64,000 nt of DNA from Candidatus Pantoea floridensis. Its GTDB lineage: Bacteria; Pseudomonadota; Gammaproteobacteria; Enterobacterales; Enterobacteriaceae. Below, one piece after another: positions 55,440 through 64,000 of the stretch (within the stretch, counting starts at the first letter, position 1; each line of letters begins with the position of its first letter). A program made the translations under genes and the position numbers. Location: positions 930,001 through 994,000 of the forward strand of contig NZ_OCMY01000001.1 of the NCBI RefSeq assembly GCF_900215435.1. Reading direction: 5' to 3'. Below the pieces are notes generated by a model that was not told the DNA's origin, ran no database searches, and worked only from the letters and a program-made list of their open reading frames with translations.

Positions 55440-56639
55440 TCAGCCCGCCTGGCGAATCCGTGCAATCAACGCATCAACATCCGCAACATGATCGGCGGCT
55501 AAAATCAGCGTGCGTCCCAGCGTTATGCAGCTGCGGATGCATTCAGTGCGCATCGTCACATCTTCAATCTGTTTGAAATCCGCAACATGTGACATACCTA
55601 CGGTACGTCGAATCAACTCAGTGCCGCAGTAGCCAATGGTGTCGCGCCAGACTTTTTGCAGGAACGATGCGGCATAGCCGGGATAAGCCAGCGCCACGTC
55701 GGTGGTTTTTTCCTGTGCCAGCTCAAGGAAGCGGCTAGCAAAGTGGCTCCAGATATCGTGTACGTCACTCAAGCGACGCTCACGCCCTTCCGCCGCTTCA
55801 CGCGGGGCCAGCAGGCCCGGCAGGCAGCAGTAATTAATCAGCAGGTTGCCAATAGCGCTGCCGACGTCAAAGCCGATCGGTCCAAAGTAGCCAAACTCGG
55901 CATCGATCACTTTCAGGCTGCCATCTGCCACGAAGATCGAGCCACTATGAACATCACCGTGCAGCAGCGCTTCCGCATCAGCGAAAAAGCGGTGCTTCAG
56001 TCCCGCGACGGCGATTTTGAGTGCGTCGTCGGTGCGCAGGCTAACCACCAACGATTCCAGCGCGGTGGGATAGCTGTTGCGTTCGTGATCGGTAAAGGGA
56101 TCGTTGAAGAACAGATCTTCTGTAATTTCACACATTTCCGGATTAATAAAACGCGCGACTTCCGCTTTTTTCTTGTGGGGATGCAGAAAGAAATCGGAAG
56201 TATGGAACAGCGTCTGTGCCAGATATTCCCCTACCTGACGGCCCGCCAGCGGGTAGTAGGCGCCTTTCACCAGCTCGCCGCGCCAGATGCGATGGCTGGA
56301 GAGATCTTCCATCACCATCACCGCTAAGTCTGCGTCGTAATGCGTGATGTTAACGGTGTGCTGAGGACAATATTTGTAGTGTTCAACCAGCGTCTGCGCC
56401 TCCAGACGCGCGCGATCCAGCGTGAGCGGCCATGACTCGCCCACGCAGCGCACATACGGCAGCGCCTGCTTGACGACCACACGGCTACGGCCTTGATTAT
56501 CGAAAATCTTAAATACCAGGTTGAGATTGCCATCCCCGATCTCTTCAGCGCTCACCAGCGTGGACGGGTCGTCAACACCGCCAAATTTTTTAGCATATTC
56601 CACAGCATCGGCAGCGGTGAACGTACGGTATTGCGACAT
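55440..56639 (-). CDS. mtnK: 5-methylthioribose kinase
   Basis: This 399-residue enzyme phosphorylates 5-methylthioribose to the 1-phosphate, the entry step of methionine salvage after MTA nucleosidase. It has a protein-kinase-like fold: [12 protein letters not shown] (glycine loop), [10 protein letters not shown] (Lys), [10 protein letters not shown] (catalytic loop) and [19 protein letters not shown] at 56639 has GAGGAA before it; upstream frames add 24 residues without a ribosome site. It is divergent from mtnA across a MetJ operator. Confidence 0.95.
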   Translation of the reverse strand: MSQYRTFTAADAVEYAKKFGGVDDPSTLVSAEEIGDGNLNLVFKIFDNQGRSRVVVKQALPYVRCVGESWPLTLDRARLEAQTLVEHYKYCPQHTVNITHYDADLAVMVMEDLSSHRIWRGELVKGAYYPLAGRQVGEYLAQTLFHTSDFFLHPHKKKAEVARFINPEMCEITEDLFFNDPFTDHERNSYPTALESLVVSLRTDDALKIAVAGLKHRFFADAEALLHGDVHSGSIFVADGSLKVIDAEFGYFGPIGFDVGSAIGNLLINYCCLPGLLAPREAAEGRERRLSDVHDIWSHFASRFLELAQEKTTDVALAYPGYAASFLQKVWRDTIGYCGTELIRRTVGMSHVADFKQIEDVTMRTECIRSCITLGRTLILAADHVADVDALIARIRQAG

Positions 56640-56676
56640 TGCCTGTTCCTCGAGTTTCGATAGTAATAAGCCGTTC

Positions 56677-56692
56677 AGACGTCTATACATCC
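56677..56692. promoter_or_regulatory. MetJ operator between mtnK and mtnA
   Basis: AGACGTCT (56677-56684) is a perfect met box followed by ATACATCC as a weaker second box. It lies 38 bases before mtnK and 61 before mtnA, so MetJ with SAM should repress both. Confidence 0.8.
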
Positions 56693-56744
56693 GTTCAGCA
56701 TGTTGGCACAATAGCCAGCATCAACGCAACAGGGATTTCACATC

Positions 56745-57764
56745 ATGCAAACACTTCGCACCACCAGCCTTGAGGTCCGCAATAATCAACTGTGGATCCT
56801 TGACCAGCAGGCGCTGCCGCAACAGAAAAACTGGCAGCCTGCGCATAGCGTTGCTCAGCTGGTTGATCATATTCACGCCCTGCGCGTGCGCGGAGCGCCA
56901 TTGATTGGCCTCTCCGCCAGTTTGCTGCTGGCGCTGCTCGCCGAGCAAGGTGCAACGCGCCCCGAACTGGCTGAAGCGCTTAACGTGCTGCGCGCCGCTC
57001 GTCCAACGGCGGTGAACTTAATGAACAATCTTGATCGCATGAAAACGGCACTCGCTGAGCACGATTATGACGCGGCGCTCAGTGCCGAAGCACTGCGGCT
57101 GGTGGCGGAAGATAAACAGCTATGCGACAACATCGCTTGCGCCGGGAGCACACTGGTGAAACCGGATAGCCAGTTGCTGACGCACTGTAATACCGGTGGG
57201 CTGGCGACGGCGGGCGTCGGTACGGCGCTCGGCGTGATTGCCTATGCCCATCAGCAGGGCTTGGTGAAAAATGTCTGGGTAGATGAAACCCGACCGCTGC
57301 TGCAAGGTGGGCGTTTAACCGCGTGGGAACTTGGCGAGCTGAATATTCCCTATCAGTTGATCACCGATTCGATGGCCGCCAGTTTGATGGCGCGCGGCGT
57401 GGTCGATGCGATTTGGGTGGGTGCGGATCGCATCGCTGCCAATGGCGATGTGGCGAATAAGATTGGCACTTACAGCCTGGCCGTGCTGGCGCAGTATCAC
57501 GGCATTCCCTTCTATGTGGCGGCACCGCATACCACGCTGGATCGCTTATGTCCGAACGGTGGCGCAATACCGATTGAACAGCGCGCCGCCAGCGAAGTGA
57601 CGGGCGTAGCGGGCAGTTTTGGCAGCGTGCAGTGGGCACCCGCCAACGCAGCGGTGTATAACCCGGCGTTTGACGTCACGCCTGCAGCGCTGATTAGCGG
57701 TTGGGTGCTGGATACTGGTGTGGTCACGCCAGCGCAAGTTCAGGAAGGGATTTTTCAGCCGTAA
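56745..57764 (+). CDS. mtnA: Methylthioribose-1-phosphate isomerase
   Basis: This 339-residue enzyme converts methylthioribose-1-phosphate to methylthioribulose-1-phosphate. It is an eIF2B-like fold with [20 protein letters not shown] (catalytic Cys) and [20 protein letters not shown] (catalytic Asp). It is divergent from mtnK and shares the MetJ operator. Length and sequence are as in Klebsiella MtnA-like proteins. Confidence 0.96.
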   Translation: MQTLRTTSLEVRNNQLWILDQQALPQQKNWQPAHSVAQLVDHIHALRVRGAPLIGLSASLLLALLAEQGATRPELAEALNVLRAARPTAVNLMNNLDRMKTALAEHDYDAALSAEALRLVAEDKQLCDNIACAGSTLVKPDSQLLTHCNTGGLATAGVGTALGVIAYAHQQGLVKNVWVDETRPLLQGGRLTAWELGELNIPYQLITDSMAASLMARGVVDAIWVGADRIAANGDVANKIGTYSLAVLAQYHGIPFYVAAPHTTLDRLCPNGGAIPIEQRAASEVTGVAGSFGSVQWAPANAAVYNPAFDVTPAALISGWVLDTGVVTPAQVQEGIFQP

Positions 57765-57784
57765 GCTGATTGCTGTTGATTAGG

Positions 57785-57848
57785 GGTCGTCATAAATGAC
57801 GACCTTACGGTTGGCGCATGGTTGTAGGGGCGGTATTCATGCCGCCCC
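57785..57848. repeat. Paired palindromes, variant of the REP-like family
   Basis: GGTCGTCATAAATGACGACC (57785-57804) followed by TTACG faces TTGTAG before GGGGCGGTATTCATGCCGCCCC-type arms (57827-57848). The layout equals the pairs at 9.8-16.6 kb, but the stems differ with matching changes on both sides. Confidence 0.7.
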
Positions 57849-57852
57849 ATGA

Positions 57853-58395
57853 TCACGCCAGGCGCGGATAGGCATCGGCAATCTTGTCGCCGGTAAAGTT
57901 CGCTACCCAGCCTTCCTGGTTATCGAAAATACGAATCGCAGTAAAGTGCGGCTCAGATCCCATATCAAACCAGTGCGCGGTACCGGCTGGCACGGAAATC
58001 AAATCGTTCTTCTCACACAGAATCTGATAAACCTCGCCATCCAAATGCAGGCAGAACAGCCCTGAACCCTCAACGAAGAAACGCACCTCATCTTCGCTGT
58101 GCGTGTGTTCATTGAGAAACTTAGCGCGCAACACCGCTTTCTGCGGATTATCCGCCCGCATGCTCAGCACGTCCCAGCTCTGATAACCCTTCTCAGCGAC
58201 CAGTCGATCTATCGCATGTTGATAGGCGTTAATCACCGTCTCTGCATCGGGATTCGCCCCCAAATCACGATCGGCTTCCCAGCGTTCAAAGCGCACGTTT
58301 TTAGCATTCAGGCGGTCGCGAATCGCTGAGGCATCGGTGCTGTGCCACACCGGCTGATGGGCTTCGGTATCGGTAAAAATGGTCAATGCGCTCAT
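57853..58395 (-). CDS. mtnD: Acireductone dioxygenase
   Basis: A 180-residue cupin that cleaves acireductone with oxygen to 2-keto-4-methylthiobutyrate and formate (Fe form) or to an off-pathway acid (Ni form). Metal ligands H97, H99, E103 (HTHSEDEV) and H141 (GTAHWFD) correspond to H96, H98, E102 and H140 of the Klebsiella enzyme. ATG at 58395 is one base after the mtnC stop, so it is the last gene of mtnBCD. The longer frame adds 12 unrelated residues. Confidence 0.96.
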   Translation of the reverse strand: MSALTIFTDTEAHQPVWHSTDASAIRDRLNAKNVRFERWEADRDLGANPDAETVINAYQHAIDRLVAEKGYQSWDVLSMRADNPQKAVLRAKFLNEHTHSEDEVRFFVEGSGLFCLHLDGEVYQILCEKNDLISVPAGTAHWFDMGSEPHFTAIRIFDNQEGWVANFTGDKIADAYPRLA

Positions 58396-58396
58396 G

Positions 58397-59080
58397 TTAA
58401 ATCGACTCCGGTTTAATCTGGGAAAAATCATTTACCTGGTGATGACGACTGGCGTTATCCGCCTCGCCACGAATTAACTGCACCGTGTGCCAGCCCGCTT
58501 CCGCCGCCGCGTCGAGTTCCTGATGGATGTCCGACAGGAACAACAACGAACCCGGCGCGTGGCCGATTTTTTCGGCGATAGTGCGATACGATTGCGTTTC
58601 ACGTTTCGCGCCAACGCCGGTATCAAAATAGCCGCTAAACAGCGAGGTTAAATCACCTTCATCGCTGTAGCCAAATAACAGTTTTTGCGCGGCGATCGAT
58701 CCGGAGGAATAAACATACAGGCTAATACCTTGCTGCTGCCAGCGTTCAAACGCCGGCAGCACATCGGGATAAAGGTGGCCGGTAAACTGGCCGTCAACAT
58801 AACCCGCGCGCCAGATCATCCCCTGCAATGCCTTGAGGCCCGGCGACTTGCGATCTTCATCGATATAACCCATCAGCGTGGTAATCAGCTGATCAAGCGT
58901 GGCCTGCGGTGTGCCCGCTTCGTCACGCACCGCGTTTAGTGCGGCAGCCACGTCTTCATCTGCATGCTTCTCGCGCACAAAGGCGGCCAAATGCTGGCGG
59001 GCATAGGGGAACAAAACGCTGTGCACGAACTGGATATCGCTGGTGGTGCCTTCAATATCGGTAACAATGGCGCGGATCAT
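58397..59080 (-). CDS. mtnC: Enolase-phosphatase E1
   Basis: A 227-residue HAD-superfamily enzyme that enolises and dephosphorylates diketo-methylthiopentyl phosphate to acireductone. Motif I is [10 protein letters not shown] with D8 and E10; [17 protein letters not shown] is motif II and [13 protein letters not shown] holds the motif III/IV acids. Its start overlaps mtnB by four bases and its stop is one base from mtnD. Confidence 0.96.
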   Translation of the reverse strand: MIRAIVTDIEGTTSDIQFVHSVLFPYARQHLAAFVREKHADEDVAAALNAVRDEAGTPQATLDQLITTLMGYIDEDRKSPGLKALQGMIWRAGYVDGQFTGHLYPDVLPAFERWQQQGISLYVYSSGSIAAQKLLFGYSDEGDLTSLFSGYFDTGVGAKRETQSYRTIAEKIGHAPGSLLFLSDIHQELDAAAEAGWHTVQLIRGEADNASRHHQVNDFSQIKPESI

Positions 59081-59691
59081 TTAGCCTCCAGCAGGCGACG
59101 TTGCAGTTCACATTCAAACAGGAATTCCAGCCCTTCCAGGTGGCGGCGCGCTTCATTCACATCTTTGCCCCAGCAGGTCAAGCCGTGGCCGCGCAGCAAA
59201 AAGCCATATTGCAGCGGGGTGTTTGCTGCAAAGGCGGCAATACGCTGTGCCAGCGCGTCAATATCCTGATCGTTATCGAATAAAGGAATGGCAATGGTAT
59301 TAAGGTGCGTCTGCTGGCCGGCCAGCGTTTTCTGCATTTCATAGCCACTTAACCGCAGCGCATCTCCCTGCTCAACGCGCGACAGCACGGTGGAGTTGAC
59401 GGTGTGAGTATGCAATACCGCGCCAGCCTGGGGGAAAAGGCGATAAATCAAGGTATGCAAACCGGTTTCCGCCGATGGCGTGCGCCCGGATGGCACGGCG
59501 TTATTCGCAATCTCTACCTGAATAAAATCATCACGCGTCAGGCTGCCTTTATCTTTCCCTGACGCGCTCAGCAGACAATATTCTGCGTCCTGCCGCACCG
59601 ACATATTACCGCCGGTGGCGGGTGCCCAGCCTTTGCCACCAATCCAGTGGCAGGCGGCCACTAAATGCTCCAGTGGGAGAAAATCCGTCAT
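59077..59691 (-). CDS. mtnB: Methylthioribulose-1-phosphate dehydratase
   Basis: A 204-residue class-II-aldolase-like zinc enzyme. It dehydrates methylthioribulose-1-phosphate. The zinc histidines H94 and H96 lie in VLHTHTVNS, with a further His in [10 protein letters not shown]. It is the first gene of the mtnBCD operon; the promoter region carries two perfect met boxes. The four-base overlap with mtnC shows coupling. Confidence 0.95.
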   Translation of the reverse strand: MTDFLPLEHLVAACHWIGGKGWAPATGGNMSVRQDAEYCLLSASGKDKGSLTRDDFIQVEIANNAVPSGRTPSAETGLHTLIYRLFPQAGAVLHTHTVNSTVLSRVEQGDALRLSGYEMQKTLAGQQTHLNTIAIPLFDNDQDIDALAQRIAAFAANTPLQYGFLLRGHGLTCWGKDVNEARRHLEGLEFLFECELQRRLLEAK

Positions 59692-59720
59692 AGCGATATA
59701 CAGGCTCCGCAGGTTAGTTT

Positions 59721-59736
59721 AGACGTCTAAGCGTCT
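59721..59736. promoter_or_regulatory. MetJ operator between mtnB and mtnE
   Basis: AGACGTCT and AAGCGTCT are tandem met boxes with 8 of 8 and 6 of 8 matches to the consensus. They sit 30 bases before mtnB and about 85 before mtnE, so they can serve both. Confidence 0.85.
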
Positions 59737-59821
59737 CGATTGCCAAATATTAACATCCTGTTTATAGTGGCAGCAACACAGGGTTTCTCCGCAACGACAT
59801 TCGCGCTTAAGGCCACAAATA

Positions 59822-60982
59822 ATGACGCAGCCCAACCTGATCCCCGAGAGCAAATTACCGGCGCTCGGCACCACCATTTTTACGCAAATGAGCGCGTTAG
59901 CGCAGCAGCACAACGCTATCAATCTTTCGCAGGGCTTTCCCGACTTCGACGGTCCACGCTATCTGCAAGAACGTTTGGCTTATCACGTTAGCCAGGGCGC
60001 GAACCAATATGCACCGATGATCGGCGCGCTGCCACTCCGTCAAGCCATCGTAGAGAAAACCGCCGAACTTTATGGCCACACGCCCGACGTTAACAGCGAC
60101 ATTACCGTGACCGCCGGCGCTACCGAAGCGCTCTACGCCGCGATCACCGCGCTGGTACGCCAGGGCGATGAAGTGATCTGCTTCGATCCCAGCTATGACA
60201 GCTATGCACCTGCTGTTCAGCTCGCCGGCGGCGTGTTAAAACGCATCGCGCTGCAGCCGCCAGAATTTCGCGTTGATTGGTCTGAATTCCGCACGCTGCT
60301 AAGCGCCAAAACCCGCTTAGTGATTCTGAATACGCCGCACAACCCTTCCGCCACCGTATGGCATAAAAGCGATTATGCCGAACTGTGGCAGGCGATTGCA
60401 GAGCAGGAAATTTATGTGCTGAGCGATGAAGTCTATGAACACATCTGCTTTGCCGATGAAGGTCACGCCAGCGTATTAGCGCATGCCGACCTGCGTCAGC
60501 GCGCGATTGCCGTGTCGTCATTTGGTAAAACCTTCCATATGACCGGCTGGAAAGTGGGTTATTGCATCGCACCAGCCGCGATCAGCGCCGAAATCCGCAA
60601 GGTGCATCAGTATTTGACGTTTTCAGTCAACACGCCAGCGCAGTTGGCGATTGCCGATATGCTGCGCCAGGAACCCGAACACTATCGTGAGCTGTCAGCG
60701 TTCTACCGAGGCCGCCGCGATCGGCTGATCGCGGCACTCGCAGGCAGCCGGTTTAAGGTGTTACCGTGTGAAGGCACCTACTTCCTGCTGGTGGATTACA
60801 GCGCCATTTCCGATCTGGATGACGTGAGTTTCTGCCAGCTGCTGACCAAAGAGGTCGGCGTGGCGGCCATCCCCCTTTCGGTGTTCTGCGCCGATCCTTT
60901 CTCGCACAAGCTGATTCGCCTGTGCTTTGCCAAACAGGAAGCGACGCTCGACGCCGCTGCGGAGCGCTTATGTCAGCTTTAA
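59822..60982 (+). CDS. mtnE: Methionine aminotransferase (YbdL/MtnE type)
   Basis: A 386-residue PLP-dependent class I aminotransferase. Lys236 in SSFGKTFHMTGWKVGY binds PLP; NTPHNPSATVW and SDEVYEHICF contribute further cofactor contacts. In E. coli YbdL prefers methionine and aromatic residues; next to mtnBCD it should close the salvage cycle by converting 2-keto-4-methylthiobutyrate to methionine. It overlaps the next gene by 13 bases. Confidence 0.92.
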   Translation: MTQPNLIPESKLPALGTTIFTQMSALAQQHNAINLSQGFPDFDGPRYLQERLAYHVSQGANQYAPMIGALPLRQAIVEKTAELYGHTPDVNSDITVTAGATEALYAAITALVRQGDEVICFDPSYDSYAPAVQLAGGVLKRIALQPPEFRVDWSEFRTLLSAKTRLVILNTPHNPSATVWHKSDYAELWQAIAEQEIYVLSDEVYEHICFADEGHASVLAHADLRQRAIAVSSFGKTFHMTGWKVGYCIAPAAISAEIRKVHQYLTFSVNTPAQLAIADMLRQEPEHYRELSAFYRGRRDRLIAALAGSRFKVLPCEGTYFLLVDYSAISDLDDVSFCQLLTKEVGVAAIPLSVFCADPFSHKLIRLCFAKQEATLDAAAERLCQL

Positions 60983-61740
60983 AAATTACCGTTCTGCAGG
61001 AAACGCTGAGCTGGATGGATGGCGCGGCTAATTTGCACCATTTTGATGGCGTACTGAAAGGTATTGAAGGCCGCGACATCATTCTGCTGCCAGAGATGTT
61101 TACCACCGGCTTTGCCATGGAAGCCGCCGAAGGCTCGCTGCCGCAGGATGACGTGGTGGCGTGGCTGCACGCACACGCGCAAACCAGCAATGCTTTAGTC
61201 GGCGGTAGCGCAGCAATTCAGACGGCGAAAGGCGCGGTTAACCGTTTCCTGCTGGTGGAACCCAACGGCACGCTGCATCAATATGACAAACGCCATCTGT
61301 TCCGCATGGCCAATGAACATCAGCACTATGTGGCGGGTGAAACGCGCGAAGTGTTTGAATGGCGCGGCTGGCGCATTCTGCCGCAAATATGTTACGACCT
61401 GCGCTTTCCGGTATTTTCGCGCAATCATAATGATTACGATCTGGCACTGTATGTCGCCAACTGGCCAGCGCCGCGTGCGCTGCATTGGCAATCACTGCTG
61501 CTGGCGCGTGCGATTGAGAACCAGGCTTACGTCGCCGGCTGCAACCGCGTTGGCAGCGATGGCAATCAGCATCAATACAGCGGCGATAGCCGGATTATTT
61601 CGCCACAGGGTGAGATTCTGGCGAGCGGTGAGCCTTTTGCACGTGCACGCCTCGACGCTGAGCTGTCACTGGAAGAGCTACAAGCCTACCGCGAACGCTT
61701 CCCGGCGTGGCGCGATGCGGATGCTTATATGTTGAAGTAA
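60970..61740 (+). CDS. mtnU: Omega-amidase, nitrilase family (MtnU/YafV)
   Basis: A 256-residue carbon-nitrogen hydrolase with the triad E42 (LLPEMFT), K107 (YDKRHLF) and C141 (QICYDLRFP). YafV of E. coli hydrolyses alpha-ketoglutaramate, the product of glutamine-driven transamination; coupling to mtnE makes the last salvage step irreversible. ATG at 60970 lies inside the mtnE end, so the two are translationally coupled. A bidirectional terminator follows. Confidence 0.92.
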   Translation: MSALKITVLQETLSWMDGAANLHHFDGVLKGIEGRDIILLPEMFTTGFAMEAAEGSLPQDDVVAWLHAHAQTSNALVGGSAAIQTAKGAVNRFLLVEPNGTLHQYDKRHLFRMANEHQHYVAGETREVFEWRGWRILPQICYDLRFPVFSRNHNDYDLALYVANWPAPRALHWQSLLLARAIENQAYVAGCNRVGSDGNQHQYSGDSRIISPQGEILASGEPFARARLDAELSLEELQAYRERFPAWRDADAYMLK

Positions 61741-61742
61741 TA

Positions 61743-61770
61743 AAAAACCCCGGCTAGCCGGGGGTTTATT
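61743..61770. terminator. Bidirectional terminator between mtnU and katG
   Basis: CCCCGGCTAGCCGGGG is a perfect palindrome with A before and T after it. It separates convergent mtnU and katG. Confidence 0.85.
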
Positions 61771-61783
61771 TTGGTTTATTGAA

Positions 61784-64000
<2,217 letters not shown>

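Overview
The window reads as a chromosomal segment of an enterobacterium, most likely Erwiniaceae (Pantoea/Erwinia type). The gene order proA-proB-phoE-crl-frsA-gpt-pepD (36.6-44.4 kb) and dinB-dpaA-yafJ-gmhA-fadE (48.3-55.4 kb) matches the region around proBA of Escherichia coli. The extra methionine-salvage (mtn) genes, cheV, the polysaccharide genes and a family of palindromic intergenic repeats fit Pantoea-like genomes. The genus is an inference, since there is no rRNA or marker gene in the window.

Layout. 0-2.3 kb: end of an SDR gene, a divergent HxlR regulator, several small proteins (including a yniD-like membrane peptide) and osmC. 2.4-6.2 kb: lactate operon lldPRD with two LldR-type operators. 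6.2-9.8 kb: CynX/NimT-type MFS exporter, divergent LysR regulator and a Tat-type amidohydrolase. 10-15 kb: dbpA, then cheV and a chemoreceptor, each behind a sigma-28-type promoter. 15-16.3 kb: sdaC. 16.8-20.4 kb: a glycosyltransferase/flippase/glycosyltransferase operon behind a JUMPstart/ops element. 21.1-27.6 kb: CitA/DcuS-type two-component system and a three-gene ABC importer. 27.9-31.4 kb: an ESPR autotransporter. 31.5-36.3 kb: a compact lambdoid phage module. 36.6-44.4 kb: the proBA-phoE-pepD block. 44.6-48.3 kb: a ribose-type (CUT2) ABC importer. 48.3-55.4 kb: dinB to fadE. 55.4-61.7 kb: the complete methionine salvage set (mtnK, mtnA, mtnD, mtnC, mtnB, mtnE, mtnU) with MetJ boxes at both divergent promoters. 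61.8-64 kb: katG.

The most unusual part is 31.5-36.3 kb. A CI-like S24 repressor, a leftward promoter covered by repeated operator-like sites, a near-canonical nut site (boxA plus a P22-like boxB), a P22 gp24/N-like antiterminator, then lysozyme, holin, Rz and nested Rz1, and finally a tailspike, all read leftward with almost no gaps. There is no integrase, replication, head or tail gene. It looks like early phage control wired directly to lysis and to a surface-polysaccharide depolymerase: either a trimmed prophage or a domesticated release device.

A second point is the CUT2 importer at 44.7-48.3 kb. It has a MetJ-like palindrome at its promoter and lies about 8 kb from the mtn genes, which suggests methylthioribose or another methionine-linked pentose as substrate. 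Functional calls are based on recognised families and motifs only; no database search was run.
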